A stretch of 64,000 bases of DNA from Ideonella_A sakaiensis_A. GTDB taxonomy: Bacteria > Pseudomonadota > Gammaproteobacteria > Burkholderiales > Burkholderiaceae_C. The position numbers were made by a program, and so were the translations under genes. How positions within the stretch are numbered: the first letter of the stretch is position 1; every line of letters starts with the position of its first letter. Below, piece after piece: positions 33,746-42,401 of this stretch. The stretch lies in NCBI RefSeq assembly GCF_048320135.1, contig NZ_CP182947.1:5518001-5582000 (forward strand), written 5' to 3'. The notes under the pieces are model-generated. The model made no database searches, had not been told where the DNA came from, and worked only from the letters and a program-made list of their open reading frames with translations.

Positions 33746-34938
33746 GGCTTCCGTGCGGCCGAGACCGGCTTCAATTCGAATTCATCAAAAAACATCACGC
33801 CGGTCATGCCGGCGCCGGCTTCCCAGGCGGCTGCGCTTTCCAGCTGCAAACGCACTGCGCTGCCGCATTGTGGCGGTATGCGCACGTCGACCTCGAAATG
33901 CGTCCATTTGCGCTGCGTATCCTTCATCGGTTGCGACTGCGCAAAACGATCGCCTCCTCCGGCGCAGCGCAGCGCCCAGACCAGGCCCTCACGGGTGCGC
34001 ATGCGGTCGCTCATGTAGTTGCCGCTCAGCGTGTAGCGGTCGTCGAGCAGCAGCATCGGCTGCGAGACCATCGGCTGGGGCAGGGCGCCGCGGCCGGTCA
34101 GCTCGACCTCGAGCATCAGCCCGGGGTTTGGCGCTGCCGACGTCTGGTAGACATTGATGCCTTCGACACCGGTCGCCGGCTGCGGCCAGCGCCAGTCGAA
34201 ACCGCGTTGCGTCGATTGGCGGTCGAAACCCGCGTTGAACAAACCCTCGTCGACCTTTTTCTGCAGGCTGACCCACAAGGTATAGGCATCGAGCCAGTTG
34301 CCCTCGGCTTGCAGGCGGTCGATCATCGCCAGCGTGGTTTCCGGGCGCACGACGCCGAGGCGGCTGCCTTCGGTGAAAAAGCCTTGGACCAGACCGGTCG
34401 GAACCTTTGGATCGAGGCTGGCCAGCGCCCAGTCGAGCCAGCGCGAGTCGGCATTCAGCTGCGCCATCAGCGCCGGCTGAGCCTGCGGTGTCGTCATCAT
34501 TGCGGTGACTGCCTTCATCGCCTGACCATAACCGCGTTCGAGCATCGGCACCAGCGCGACTGCCGCGGTCTCCCAGTCGCCGCTGTTCAGCCCGGCGGTG
34601 GCCTGGACGACAAGCAGGCTCGGGTTGTACGGCGCCAGTTCCTTCGCTGCCGGCAGCAGTTGCAGCGCACGCGGATCCTGGCGTTCGAACCAGGCCCGTG
34701 TCAGCGCGCCATAGGCATGGCTGTCGCCGATATTGCGCCGCACATGCTCGAGGTAGACCTCCGGCTCGGCCTTCACCTGCCGGCCGGTCGGCCATTCGGT
34801 GCAACCCTCTTCGAACGGCCATTCGGCCAGCCAGCAGGCGCGCGCCAGCTGCTGCGGCACCGCAAAGGCCCAGATCAGCGCCGCCAGCAGCAGCCACGCC
34901 GAAACCCAGACGACAAATGCCAGGCGTCTGGCGATCAT
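33742..34938 (-). CDS. Unrecognised membrane-anchored protein of the EPS cluster
   Basis: A 398-residue protein with one N-terminal membrane helix (LAFVVWVSAWLLLAALIWAF) and a periplasmic remainder. The middle looks helical and may be TPR-like (repeated ALxxxxxWxxAxxLxxxL patterns around residues 80-215). The C-terminal half is beta-rich with a Cys pair (LRCAGGG ... IPPQCGS) and could be a carbohydrate-binding or lectin-like fold. It is coupled by ATGA overlaps to both neighbours, the J-domain gene and the CpsB phosphatase gene, so a role in polysaccharide synthesis or export is likely. I cannot name a family. Confidence 0.6.
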   Translation of the reverse strand: MIARRLAFVVWVSAWLLLAALIWAFAVPQQLARACWLAEWPFEEGCTEWPTGRQVKAEPEVYLEHVRRNIGDSHAYGALTRAWFERQDPRALQLLPAAKELAPYNPSLLVVQATAGLNSGDWETAAVALVPMLERGYGQAMKAVTAMMTTPQAQPALMAQLNADSRWLDWALASLDPKVPTGLVQGFFTEGSRLGVVRPETTLAMIDRLQAEGNWLDAYTLWVSLQKKVDEGLFNAGFDRQSTQRGFDWRWPQPATGVEGINVYQTSAAPNPGLMLEVELTGRGALPQPMVSQPMLLLDDRYTLSGNYMSDRMRTREGLVWALRCAGGGDRFAQSQPMKDTQRKWTHFEVDVRIPPQCGSAVRLQLESAAAWEAGAGMTGVMFFDEFELKPVSAARKP

Positions 34939-36764
34939 TCGCGCTCCTTCATGTTCAGATTGGCGAGCACGGTGCCGGATTTCGTGCCCCAGAACTCGGC
35001 CGTCAGGCCGTAGCTGATGCTGCGCCCGGCCTGCTGCGGGCTGCGCGCGAGCAGCACGATTTCACCGCGCACCCGCAGAATGCCGGGCTGCTCGCTGTCG
35101 GTCCAGCGCATGCTCTCGACGCTGATCTCAGGGTAACGGTCCTGCAGCGCCATCGCCGGCCGGAACAGCGAACCGGTGACGTTCTGCCCGGCCAGGTAGG
35201 CATTGGTCGACTTGGTTGCCGCCGGATTCGACAATTTCGACAGCAATTCGATCAGGTAGTGTTTTGCCTTTACCGCATCGACATCCCATGTCTTGGCCGT
35301 CTGCACAACGGCCGGCTGGGCCGGGGGCGGGGATTCGGCGACGGCGATCTGAGGCGCTGGCGCTGGCCGCGGGGGGTAGGGGGCGGGCGCCACCTGCGGC
35401 GCGGCGGCAACACGCTGCTCGACAGGCGCCGGCGCCGGTGCTGGGGTTGGTGCAGCGGCGGGCGCGGGCTGCGGCGCTGGGGCCTCGACTACGCGCGGCG
35501 CCGGAACAGCAGGCTGCGGTGCCGGCGCAGGGGTAGGAGCGGGGGCCGGAGCCGGTGCCGGGGCTGGCGCAGGTGGTGGTGCAGCTGCCAAGGTCGACGT
35601 CGGCGCGGGCGCAGACAGCTGCTCGGTCCTGATCATGCCGCTCGGCAGCGACGGTGCTGGTGCGGGCGGCGGCGCCGGTGCACGAGCCACGGCCGCCGGT
35701 TCGAGCGGCGCTGGTGCAGGCTTCGATGCCACAGCCGGTTGGCGTGCAGGCTCGTTGCTGCTGGCGGCAGTCTGCGGCGACCGCTCGTTCTGTTGGCGGG
35801 GCGCTTCCGTGTTGCTCGCCACCGCGGTCTTTGATTGAACGGCAGGCGCTGCCGGCGCGGCGGGAGGGGTCACCGGACCTGGCGCGATGCGTTCGGTCGA
35901 CGGTTCGATTGACGGCGACGACGTCAGGCGACCGCCCGTCTGATTCGCATTCGTTGCAATAGGCGCCGTCGTGCCGTCGGCCCGCACCTCGGGGGCCCGC
36001 AAACGTTCGTTGACCGGCCGTTCAGCCAGCGCCGTGGCGGTTCGCTTCGAAGACGCTTCATCACCGCGACGCTCGGCACTGGCCCGGGCTTCCGGCTCGG
36101 TACCGGCAATCACCAGCATGCGGCCTTCCTGGGCATCGTGCGCGGCCCACATCAGCAGTCCGACCGCTGCGGCCGAGACGCCGCCGATCGACAGCACCAC
36201 GCCAAATACTTTTGGATAACGTGCGCGCAATGAATGCCAGCGATCGGCCAGGCCATGGTTCAACTCGATGCGGCGAACCCGCTGGCCGTCGTCGCGCTCG
36301 TGCCTGGCGCCCTGTGCCACCACCGATCGTTCGGCGAGCTGATCGTCGTACTGGTCGCGCAAGGTCGGGTCGCTGAGGATCTCGTGCGCCCGATTGACGA
36401 TGCCGGCGGCATTGGCTGGCAGGCCGGGCACGCCGCGGTCCGGGTGAGTCAGCCGGATCAACGAGCGGTAACGGGTGCGCAGTTCCTCGGGCGCAAACGC
36501 CTTCGGCGTCAGCGCCATCACCTGGTAATGCGTGTTGTCGGGTGCGAAACAGGCGCGGCGCACAAACAGCCGGGCCGCCTCGGTCAGTTCGTTCGCATCG
36601 GCGTCGACATCGTCCGGAATGCGTCCGAGCGCCCACAGCGCCACGGTATTGAGCTGCGCATACAGTTCCCGCGGCTCACCGAGGCGGACCGGAAAGTTGC
36701 CCGGAGCCAGCCCGAAATCCAGCAGGATTTCGGCCAGCTTTTGCGAACTTACCTCGATCGACAC
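34935..36764 (-). CDS. J-domain membrane protein of the EPS cluster
   Basis: A 609-residue protein. The J domain (about residues 79-140) has the HPD motif in IRLTHPDRGVPG at 107-109, which should stimulate DnaK. One membrane helix lies near residues 186-209 (VFGVVLSIGGVSAAAVGLLM). A very long Ala/Pro-rich linker follows (about 285-505, with APAPAPAP runs), then a compact C-terminal domain (about 510-609, TWDVDAVKAKHYLIELLSKL). The topology would put J in the cytoplasm and the tail in the periplasm. It overlaps the next gene by ATGA and lies 7 bases after the tyrosine kinase gene. Its client is unknown; the kinase or export complex is a guess. Confidence 0.75.
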   Translation of the reverse strand: MSIEVSSQKLAEILLDFGLAPGNFPVRLGEPRELYAQLNTVALWALGRIPDDVDADANELTEAARLFVRRACFAPDNTHYQVMALTPKAFAPEELRTRYRSLIRLTHPDRGVPGLPANAAGIVNRAHEILSDPTLRDQYDDQLAERSVVAQGARHERDDGQRVRRIELNHGLADRWHSLRARYPKVFGVVLSIGGVSAAAVGLLMWAAHDAQEGRMLVIAGTEPEARASAERRGDEASSKRTATALAERPVNERLRAPEVRADGTTAPIATNANQTGGRLTSSPSIEPSTERIAPGPVTPPAAPAAPAVQSKTAVASNTEAPRQQNERSPQTAASSNEPARQPAVASKPAPAPLEPAAVARAPAPPPAPAPSLPSGMIRTEQLSAPAPTSTLAAAPPPAPAPAPAPAPAPTPAPAPQPAVPAPRVVEAPAPQPAPAAAPTPAPAPAPVEQRVAAAPQVAPAPYPPRPAPAPQIAVAESPPPAQPAVVQTAKTWDVDAVKAKHYLIELLSKLSNPAATKSTNAYLAGQNVTGSLFRPAMALQDRYPEISVESMRWTDSEQPGILRVRGEIVLLARSPQQAGRSISYGLTAEFWGTKSGTVLANLNMKERE

Positions 36765-36771
36765 GTCCGGA

Positions 36772-39174
36772 TCATGCCTGCTGCTTCAACGGCAACGGCG
36801 GTTGGGTCGGCATGAACGGCGTCTTCTCGGGCTCGTTTTCCTGACCGTAACCGTAGTAGTTGTCGTAGGTGTAGTAGGCGGTATTTTGCGCCGTCGTCTT
36901 CGTCAGCACGACGCCGCGCGGCACGATGCCGGCCATCCGCAGGCGCCTGAACGCGTCCTTGATGTGGCTCTTGCGGGTCTGGCTTGCCTGCGCGACGTAC
37001 AGCACCGAATTGACCTGGTTGCCGAGCACGATCGCATCGGCCAGGCCGAGCACCGGCGGGCCGTCGAAGATGATGTATTCGACGCCCTTGGCTTCGAGAT
37101 GTTCCATCAGCTCGCCGAGTTTCGGGCCTGTCAACAAGTCGACCGGGCTCGGCGGAATCGGCCCGGCGGTCATCACGAACAGGTTCGCAATCTCGGTCGG
37201 GCGCAGCAGTTCGCCTTCCGGATGGTGGCCCGACAAATAATTCGACAAGCCTTGCGAATTGCCGATGCCCAGCGAGCGGTGGATCGTCGGATTGCGCATG
37301 TCGGCGTCGATCAGCGCGACCTTGCCGCCCAGCTGCGCGAAATTGATCGCCAGCGCGAGCGAGGTCGTCGACTTGCCTTCGGCTTTCGTCGTGCTGGTCA
37401 CGACCAGGCGCCGCGGTGCACCTTCGGAGGTCGAGAACTGCAACGCGGTTCGCACCGAGCGGTAGGCCTCGGCCATGTGCCCGCGAGCGTCGGTGAAGGT
37501 CAGCAGTGCGAGACTGGTCAGCTCGCGCTGGTTCTTGACCTTCGGGATCACGCCCAGCAGCGGCACGCCGAGGATGCGTTCGACCTCGTCGGCAAACTTG
37601 ATCGAATCGTCGAAGGATTCCATCAGGAATACCAGCCCGAGCCCGAGCACCAGTCCGGCCAGCAGGCCGATCGCCGCATTCAGTGCAATCCGCGGCTTGT
37701 ACGGGAACAGCGGCACCTGCGCCTTGTCGACGACCTGGATGTTGTTGGTCTCGACGCCGCCGGCGACGCCGACTTCCTTCACCTGCTGCAGCAGCCCGTT
37801 GTAGAGCTCGCGGTTGGTATCGACCTCGCGTTTCAGCAGGTTGAAATCGACGCTGCGCTCCTGGCCGGCGACGATTTCCTGGCGGGTTTCGCGCAGCCGG
37901 GTGCGGATCAGTTCCTCCTGACGCACCGCGGTATCGAGCGCATTTTTCACCGACGCGAGAATATTCTGCACTTCGCCCTGGATCTTCGCGTCCAGATCGT
38001 CGATCTGCGCCTTCAGCTGCTTCATCTTCGGAAATTCCGCCTTGTAGATCTTGGCGTTTTCCTGGTATTCGGCATCGAGTTTGGCGCGCTGCTCCTTGTA
38101 GGCCTGGATCGTGCGGCTTTCGAGCACCTGGCGCGCAGTATCCGGGTTGCTGCGGACCGCCTGGTATTCCGAATCGGCCTTGATGCGGTCCTGCTCGGCC
38201 TTGCTCAGCGCGGTCGAGAATTCGACGAAGGTCTGGTTGACGACGCTGGTTTTTTCGTCGAGCGTCAGGATATTTCGTTCACGTGCATAGGCCTGCAGCT
38301 TGCGCTCGGATTCCTCGAGCCGCGCCTTGGTCAGGCCAAGCTGGGTTTCGAGGAACGATTTCGCATACGACGACGATTCGAGCCGCCGCTCGAGATTCAG
38401 CGCGATGAAGGCCTGCGCCATTGAATTGGCGATCCGCGCGGCGAGTTGCGGGCTGGCATTTTCGACCTGCACCTTGATCACTGACGAGTTGCGGATCTGC
38501 TCGATCTTCACTGTCTCCTGGAACGACTTGACCACCGCCTCGCGGCTGAACTGCTCAGCGGTGCTGACGGCCGGCTCGCGCAGCTTGTGGTAACTGTCGC
38601 CGATCTTGTCGAACAGGTTCTGCACCATCGCCTGCCAGCCGATGTCCTCGTCGGCTGCGCTTTCGCCAAGGCGATCGCGTTCGTTGCGCTCCCGGGTCGC
38701 CAGCGATACCGGCATCGGCAAGCCCTGCCGATCGAGCCGCAGTTCATCGATCACCCTCTCGGCGAGCACACGGCTTTTCAGCAGCTCGAGCTGGGTGCCC
38801 ATGCCGGTGCGGTCGTCGACTTCCTGCACCGCGCTCTGATCGTTCTGGCCGAACTGGACCACTCGCGGCGCCCGCTTGTCAACCTGCAGCGTCGTCGTCG
38901 CGAGATACAGCGGCGTGCGGACAAAACTGACCAGCAACGCGGCCAGCAGGCCGACGATTGCCACCGAAATCAGCATCCATTTGTGCTTGACGATCAGCCG
39001 CCAGATGTCGCGCAGGTCGAGGACGTTGTCCTCCTGGTCGGCCTGCTGCTCGCGGGCATCCCATCGGTCGAGCATCCCCTGGTTGCCGCGCAATGCCAAT
39101 GCCTGCGACGGCGGGTTGCCGCCACCATGGGCAAGCTGAAGATCGGGCCGGTTGGGCGGAAGGTCTTGTGCCAT
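36772..39174 (-). CDS. Wzc/EpsB-type polysaccharide co-polymerase and tyrosine autokinase
   Basis: An 800-residue inner-membrane protein. It has a Wzz domain with a first membrane helix near residues 65-87, a long coiled-coil periplasmic part with GNVR-type region, a second membrane helix near 500, and a cytosolic BY-kinase domain: Walker A AEGKSTTSLA (about 596-606), Walker A' VALIDADMRNP, Walker B YIIFDGPPVLG. The C-terminus is tyrosine-rich (YYTYDNYYGYGQ), the usual site of autophosphorylation. It controls chain length and export together with the Wza-type protein upstream and the CpsB-type phosphatase downstream. Confidence 0.94.
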   Translation of the reverse strand: MAQDLPPNRPDLQLAHGGGNPPSQALALRGNQGMLDRWDAREQQADQEDNVLDLRDIWRLIVKHKWMLISVAIVGLLAALLVSFVRTPLYLATTTLQVDKRAPRVVQFGQNDQSAVQEVDDRTGMGTQLELLKSRVLAERVIDELRLDRQGLPMPVSLATRERNERDRLGESAADEDIGWQAMVQNLFDKIGDSYHKLREPAVSTAEQFSREAVVKSFQETVKIEQIRNSSVIKVQVENASPQLAARIANSMAQAFIALNLERRLESSSYAKSFLETQLGLTKARLEESERKLQAYARERNILTLDEKTSVVNQTFVEFSTALSKAEQDRIKADSEYQAVRSNPDTARQVLESRTIQAYKEQRAKLDAEYQENAKIYKAEFPKMKQLKAQIDDLDAKIQGEVQNILASVKNALDTAVRQEELIRTRLRETRQEIVAGQERSVDFNLLKREVDTNRELYNGLLQQVKEVGVAGGVETNNIQVVDKAQVPLFPYKPRIALNAAIGLLAGLVLGLGLVFLMESFDDSIKFADEVERILGVPLLGVIPKVKNQRELTSLALLTFTDARGHMAEAYRSVRTALQFSTSEGAPRRLVVTSTTKAEGKSTTSLALAINFAQLGGKVALIDADMRNPTIHRSLGIGNSQGLSNYLSGHHPEGELLRPTEIANLFVMTAGPIPPSPVDLLTGPKLGELMEHLEAKGVEYIIFDGPPVLGLADAIVLGNQVNSVLYVAQASQTRKSHIKDAFRRLRMAGIVPRGVVLTKTTAQNTAYYTYDNYYGYGQENEPEKTPFMPTQPPLPLKQQA

Positions 39175-39231
39175 CGAATCGGTGTGCCTGCTCTATTTTT
39201 GGTAACTGGTGCCAGCCCGGACGCGCGCGGT

Positions 39232-40074
39232 TCAGCGGCCCATCTGATTGACGCTCGCCGAGAACGGGTTCAGCGTGTCGATGATGTCGCGGAACAGTGA
39301 ATCGCGCAGCGCGGTGCGGCGGCTGTCGCGGTTGACGACGACGACATCGTCGCCCTGCAGCAACGGATCCTTTGCTTCGCCCTTGCGGATCTTCTCGACG
39401 TCGTATTTTTCGGAGAGCGTCTGGCCATCCGGCGTCAGCCGGAACAGCATCACGTTTTCCATGTCGGCCATCGGCGCGCTGCCGCCGGCGAGCGCCAGCG
39501 CGCGCAACAAGGTGATCTGGCCGTTGATCGGGTAGATGCCCGGCTTGGTCAACGCACCGTCGAGCGTGATCCGCTGGGTCGTGAATTCCTTGATGAAGAT
39601 CGAGACCTGCGGGTCCTGCAAATACTTCTTGCCATAGGCGAGAGCAACCAGCGCCTCGGCGTCCGACGCGGTATAGCCACCGAGCTGGAGCTGGCCGATC
39701 AGCGGCAGCGCGACATACCCGGATGAATTGACGCGCACCGTGCGCTTCAATTCCTTGACGTTGAAAACCTCGACCTCGAGCAGGTCGTTCGGCGCGATCT
39801 TGTAGTCGTCGCCGATCGTGCTCGGCACCGGCAGGTTGCCGTCGTTGGCATCGATGCCGCCCGGCGTCGACTTGATGCCGGGCGATGCGGCGCCGCTTTG
39901 ATTGAGCGGCGTGAATTCCGGCACGATGCGGGTATCGACCGGCGAGGTGCGGGCCTTGGCGGCGTCCGCTTGCGCCCAGGCATTGCCGAGGCCGAGGCCC
40001 AGCAGCAGCGTGGCGACGGTGACTATCTTCGAGCTGCTGGACAAGGATTGGAAAAATTGTCGACTACGGTTCAT
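39232..40074 (-). CDS. Wza/EpsA-type polysaccharide export protein
   Basis: A 280-residue exported protein. Signal peptide MNRSRQFFQSLSSSSKIVTV ... ending AWA-QA, without a lipobox. The Poly_export domain begins DDYKIAPNDLLEVEVFNVKE (about residues 89-108), followed by an SLBB-type region (ITLDGALTKPGIYPINGQIT). The start is the ATG at 40074 with AAGGA 8 bases upstream; the frame above it is not coding. Together with the tyrosine kinase 57 bases downstream it forms the export channel for an exopolysaccharide. Confidence 0.92.
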   Translation of the reverse strand: MNRSRQFFQSLSSSSKIVTVATLLLGLGLGNAWAQADAAKARTSPVDTRIVPEFTPLNQSGAASPGIKSTPGGIDANDGNLPVPSTIGDDYKIAPNDLLEVEVFNVKELKRTVRVNSSGYVALPLIGQLQLGGYTASDAEALVALAYGKKYLQDPQVSIFIKEFTTQRITLDGALTKPGIYPINGQITLLRALALAGGSAPMADMENVMLFRLTPDGQTLSEKYDVEKIRKGEAKDPLLQGDDVVVVNRDSRRTALRDSLFRDIIDTLNPFSASVNQMGR

Positions 40075-40187
40075 GCGCTTTCCTTCGTCCCACGGGCATT
40101 CCGGCAAATTGCTGCCAGGGCGGTCGATTGTAGAGGGCTGGCGAGGGTCGGTCCGTTACAGCCCTACAGTGGGCATCGGCGCCGGGG

Positions 40188-41660
40188 TCAACGCTCGTGT
40201 GGGTCGGTCGGGCGCAGGAAGATGCCCATCAGCAGCGCCGCCGTCATCGCCAGCGCCGGGATGTGCATGTTGAACTCGACCCAGCTGTGCAACAGCATCG
40301 CCAGGACGCCGAGGCCTGCCAGCAAACGCAGCAGCACCGGCCCGGCGACCTCACCGCGCCGTTTTCTTGCCCGGCGCAATTGCCACAGCTGGCGCAGCAC
40401 GAGCGCCAGCACCAGCCCGGCGACCACCGGTGCGGCCCAGCCGAGTTCCATCAGCAACTGCGGGTAGTCGTTGTGTGCGTGATAGACATATCCGGTCGAG
40501 CGAATATCCTGGTACCTCGGGAATACCGATTCGAAACTGCCGATGCCAGTGCCCCAGGGCCAGAATGCCTTCGCCGCGTCGAATGTTGCCCAGGCGTAAG
40601 TATTTCGGACATTCGCATCGCCTTCGAGGACCGGTGCCTGCACGCGACCGCTGATGCCTTCGAGCCCGACCGAAAATGCGACGATCAGGCCGAATACGAC
40701 CAGCAATGTGGCCATCCCGGCGATCTGCACCCGGCTGAGCTTTTCGCGCGCCGCCGCCACGTAGAGAAAAAACGACAAGACCAGCACCAAGGTCGCCGCC
40801 GACAGGCCGCCGCGCGACTGCGAGCTGAGGATGATCACCAGGAACGCAAAACCGAGCAGCATCCACAGTGGACGAAATACCGCAGCAGGCAACAAGCCGG
40901 TATCCGGCCTGCTCCTCGATGGGGGCGGCCTGCGAACCAGAAAATAGAACCACAGCGGAATCAGCATCGCCAGAAAGTCGGCGAGGTGGTTGCGGTTGGC
41001 GAAAGTGCCGACGAAGGCGCCGCCCGCACCTTGGGTACCAAAATAGAAAATCGACTGCGGGCCACCGACAAACTGCAGCACTGCCAGCACGACTTGCGCA
41101 ATGGCGCCGGCAAACAGCAGCAGCAGCAAGCGGTCGATCGCGGTGCGATCGAGCGTGATGCCAGCCAGCAACATCGCCGATACCGGCAGGGCCGACCACA
41201 TCGCCGTCCAGGTGGCCTGCGGATTCAGGCTCAGCGGCAACGACTGCGGCACTGGCGCTCCAGCGGCGGTCAGCGCGTCGAGATAAGCCTTGCGGCCTGG
41301 CAAGCTGGCCCATGCCTGCACATCGACCGGAATCAACTGGATTGCGGCGATCCACAACGGGCTCGCAGCAACCACACCGATCAGCGCCCACCACCACCAT
41401 GGCTGCGCGCCACTGCGAACACCCGTTGAATTCGCACGCGTTTCGCCACCGACAGGTATCGGAAGCCAGCGGAAACTGCGTTGCGCGACCAGAATGGCCA
41501 GCAATGCGAGTGCCAGTGCCAACAGCACGACCAAGGCAACCTGCCGGTTGCCACCCCTGACGATCGGTGCAAGAAGCAGCAGGGCTGCCGCCAATAAAAA
41601 AACCAGCCGATCTGGCAATCGGCTGGCTTCTGTGGAGTGTCGTCCGCTACTGCTGCTCAA
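40188..41660 (-). CDS. O-antigen ligase/polymerase-family membrane protein (Wzy_C)
   Basis: A 490-residue protein with about ten hydrophobic segments and the Wzy_C signature region GTGIGSFESVFPRYQDIRST followed by YHAHNDYPQLLMELGW. Such proteins polymerise or ligate surface glycans, and in an EPS cluster a polymerase role is most likely. Codons about 12-24 coincide with a strong terminator-like hairpin and T7 run on the coding strand (see the terminator at 41590), so the real start may be further downstream or expression may be attenuated. It lies upstream of the export gene on the same strand. Confidence 0.85.
   Translation of the reverse strand: MSSSSGRHSTEASRLPDRLVFLLAAALLLLAPIVRGGNRQVALVVLLALALALLAILVAQRSFRWLPIPVGGETRANSTGVRSGAQPWWWWALIGVVAASPLWIAAIQLIPVDVQAWASLPGRKAYLDALTAAGAPVPQSLPLSLNPQATWTAMWSALPVSAMLLAGITLDRTAIDRLLLLLFAGAIAQVVLAVLQFVGGPQSIFYFGTQGAGGAFVGTFANRNHLADFLAMLIPLWFYFLVRRPPPSRSRPDTGLLPAAVFRPLWMLLGFAFLVIILSSQSRGGLSAATLVLVLSFFLYVAAAREKLSRVQIAGMATLLVVFGLIVAFSVGLEGISGRVQAPVLEGDANVRNTYAWATFDAAKAFWPWGTGIGSFESVFPRYQDIRSTGYVYHAHNDYPQLLMELGWAAPVVAGLVLALVLRQLWQLRRARKRRGEVAGPVLLRLLAGLGVLAMLLHSWVEFNMHIPALAMTAALLMGIFLRPTDPHER
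41590..41627 (-). terminator. Terminator-like hairpin inside the 5' end of the Wzy_C gene
   Basis: On the minus strand CCAGCCGAT and ATCGGCTGG form a 9-base stem with a 6-base loop followed by TTTTTTTATT. It has all features of an intrinsic terminator but lies within the annotated start region of the ligase gene, so it could act as an attenuator or mark a wrong start. Confidence 0.6.
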
Positions 41661-41740
41661 TTTGAAGGAAGCGTGTCGCTGCGTGGTTCACGAGGAGATC
41701 AGTGAAAATCCAGGCCGGTTGGCCAGAACTCGAGGACGAC

Positions 41741-41772
41741 AAAAAACGACAGCTGGCATCGCCAGCTGTCAG
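41741..41772 (-). terminator. Rho-independent terminator after the first secreted paralogue
   Basis: On the minus strand GACAGCTGGC and GCCAGCTGTC form a perfect 10-base stem with a 3-base loop, followed by GTTTTTTG. It is 18 bases after the stop of the gene at 41790, so that gene is probably transcribed alone. Confidence 0.85.
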
Positions 41773-41789
41773 TTCTTACGCACCAAGGA

Positions 41790-42257
41790 TCAACGCGGCG
41801 AAGTGACTTCGTCGTTGTTCTCGATCAGTGCAAAGCCGGCCGCCATACCGGCGGTGATGGCGATGCCCGTGCCAATGCCGGCACCGGCCCCGCCACCGCC
41901 CACTCCACCGCCGCCAACCTGCGCAACGCGGTAGGGGCTGAACATCTGCTTCGCCGAAGCCTGCAGCACCGCACAGCTCTGCTTCGAGTCAACCGTGAAA
42001 TGCTGGCCGCCCTCGAGGGTGACGGTGCAACCATTGTTGAAGACGACACTGGCGCGGCCATTCGTCGAGACCAGCACGGTGTTGCCGTCGACCACCGGTG
42101 TGCCGGCGCCCGCCTTCGAGACAAACCCGTTACCGCCAATGCTGATATTGCCTTGCACGCCACCCAGCTTGCCGACCGGCTGCTGGTCCTTGGCTTGGGC
42201 CGACAGCGCGAGGCCTGCGGCCATCACGGCGACGGAAATCATCGTTGCTTTTTTCAT
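41790..42257 (-). CDS. Small secreted protein, FecR-like, paralogue 1
   Basis: A 155-residue exported protein. Signal peptide MKKATMISVAVMAAGLALSA ending AQA-KD. A beta-rich FecR-like domain follows (GGVQGNISIGGNGFVSKAGA ... GGQHFTVDSKQSC) with one Cys pair, then the motif MFSPYRVAQ, a Gly-rich stretch, a hydrophobic segment and the C-terminal tail ALIENNDEVTSPR. The neighbour at 42402 has the same layout and the same last 11 residues (IENNDEVTSPR), so the two are tandem duplicates. Each has its own terminator. The place upstream of the EPS operon suggests a cell-surface or matrix role; the function is unknown. Confidence 0.8.
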   Translation of the reverse strand: MKKATMISVAVMAAGLALSAQAKDQQPVGKLGGVQGNISIGGNGFVSKAGAGTPVVDGNTVLVSTNGRASVVFNNGCTVTLEGGQHFTVDSKQSCAVLQASAKQMFSPYRVAQVGGGGVGGGGAGAGIGTGIAITAGMAAGFALIENNDEVTSPR

Positions 42258-42349
42258 TGTGGACTCCTTGTTGAGGGAAGCGTCTGCGCGATATTAAACG
42301 AGTTTTCGGCCGCCGCAAGTCTCGCTGAACAGAAAATTTTCAAGCAGAC

Positions 42350-42380
42350 AAAAAAACAGCCGGCTGAGCCGGCTGTCTTT
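42350..42380 (-). terminator. Rho-independent terminator after the second secreted paralogue
   Basis: ACAGCCGGC and GCCGGCTGT (42356-42364 with 42368-42376) form a 9-base stem with a TGA/TCA loop, followed on the minus strand by TTTTTT. It lies 22 bases after the stop of the gene at 42402. Confidence 0.85.
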
Positions 42381-42401
42381 CGGATCATCTGCGGGACAGT
42401 G

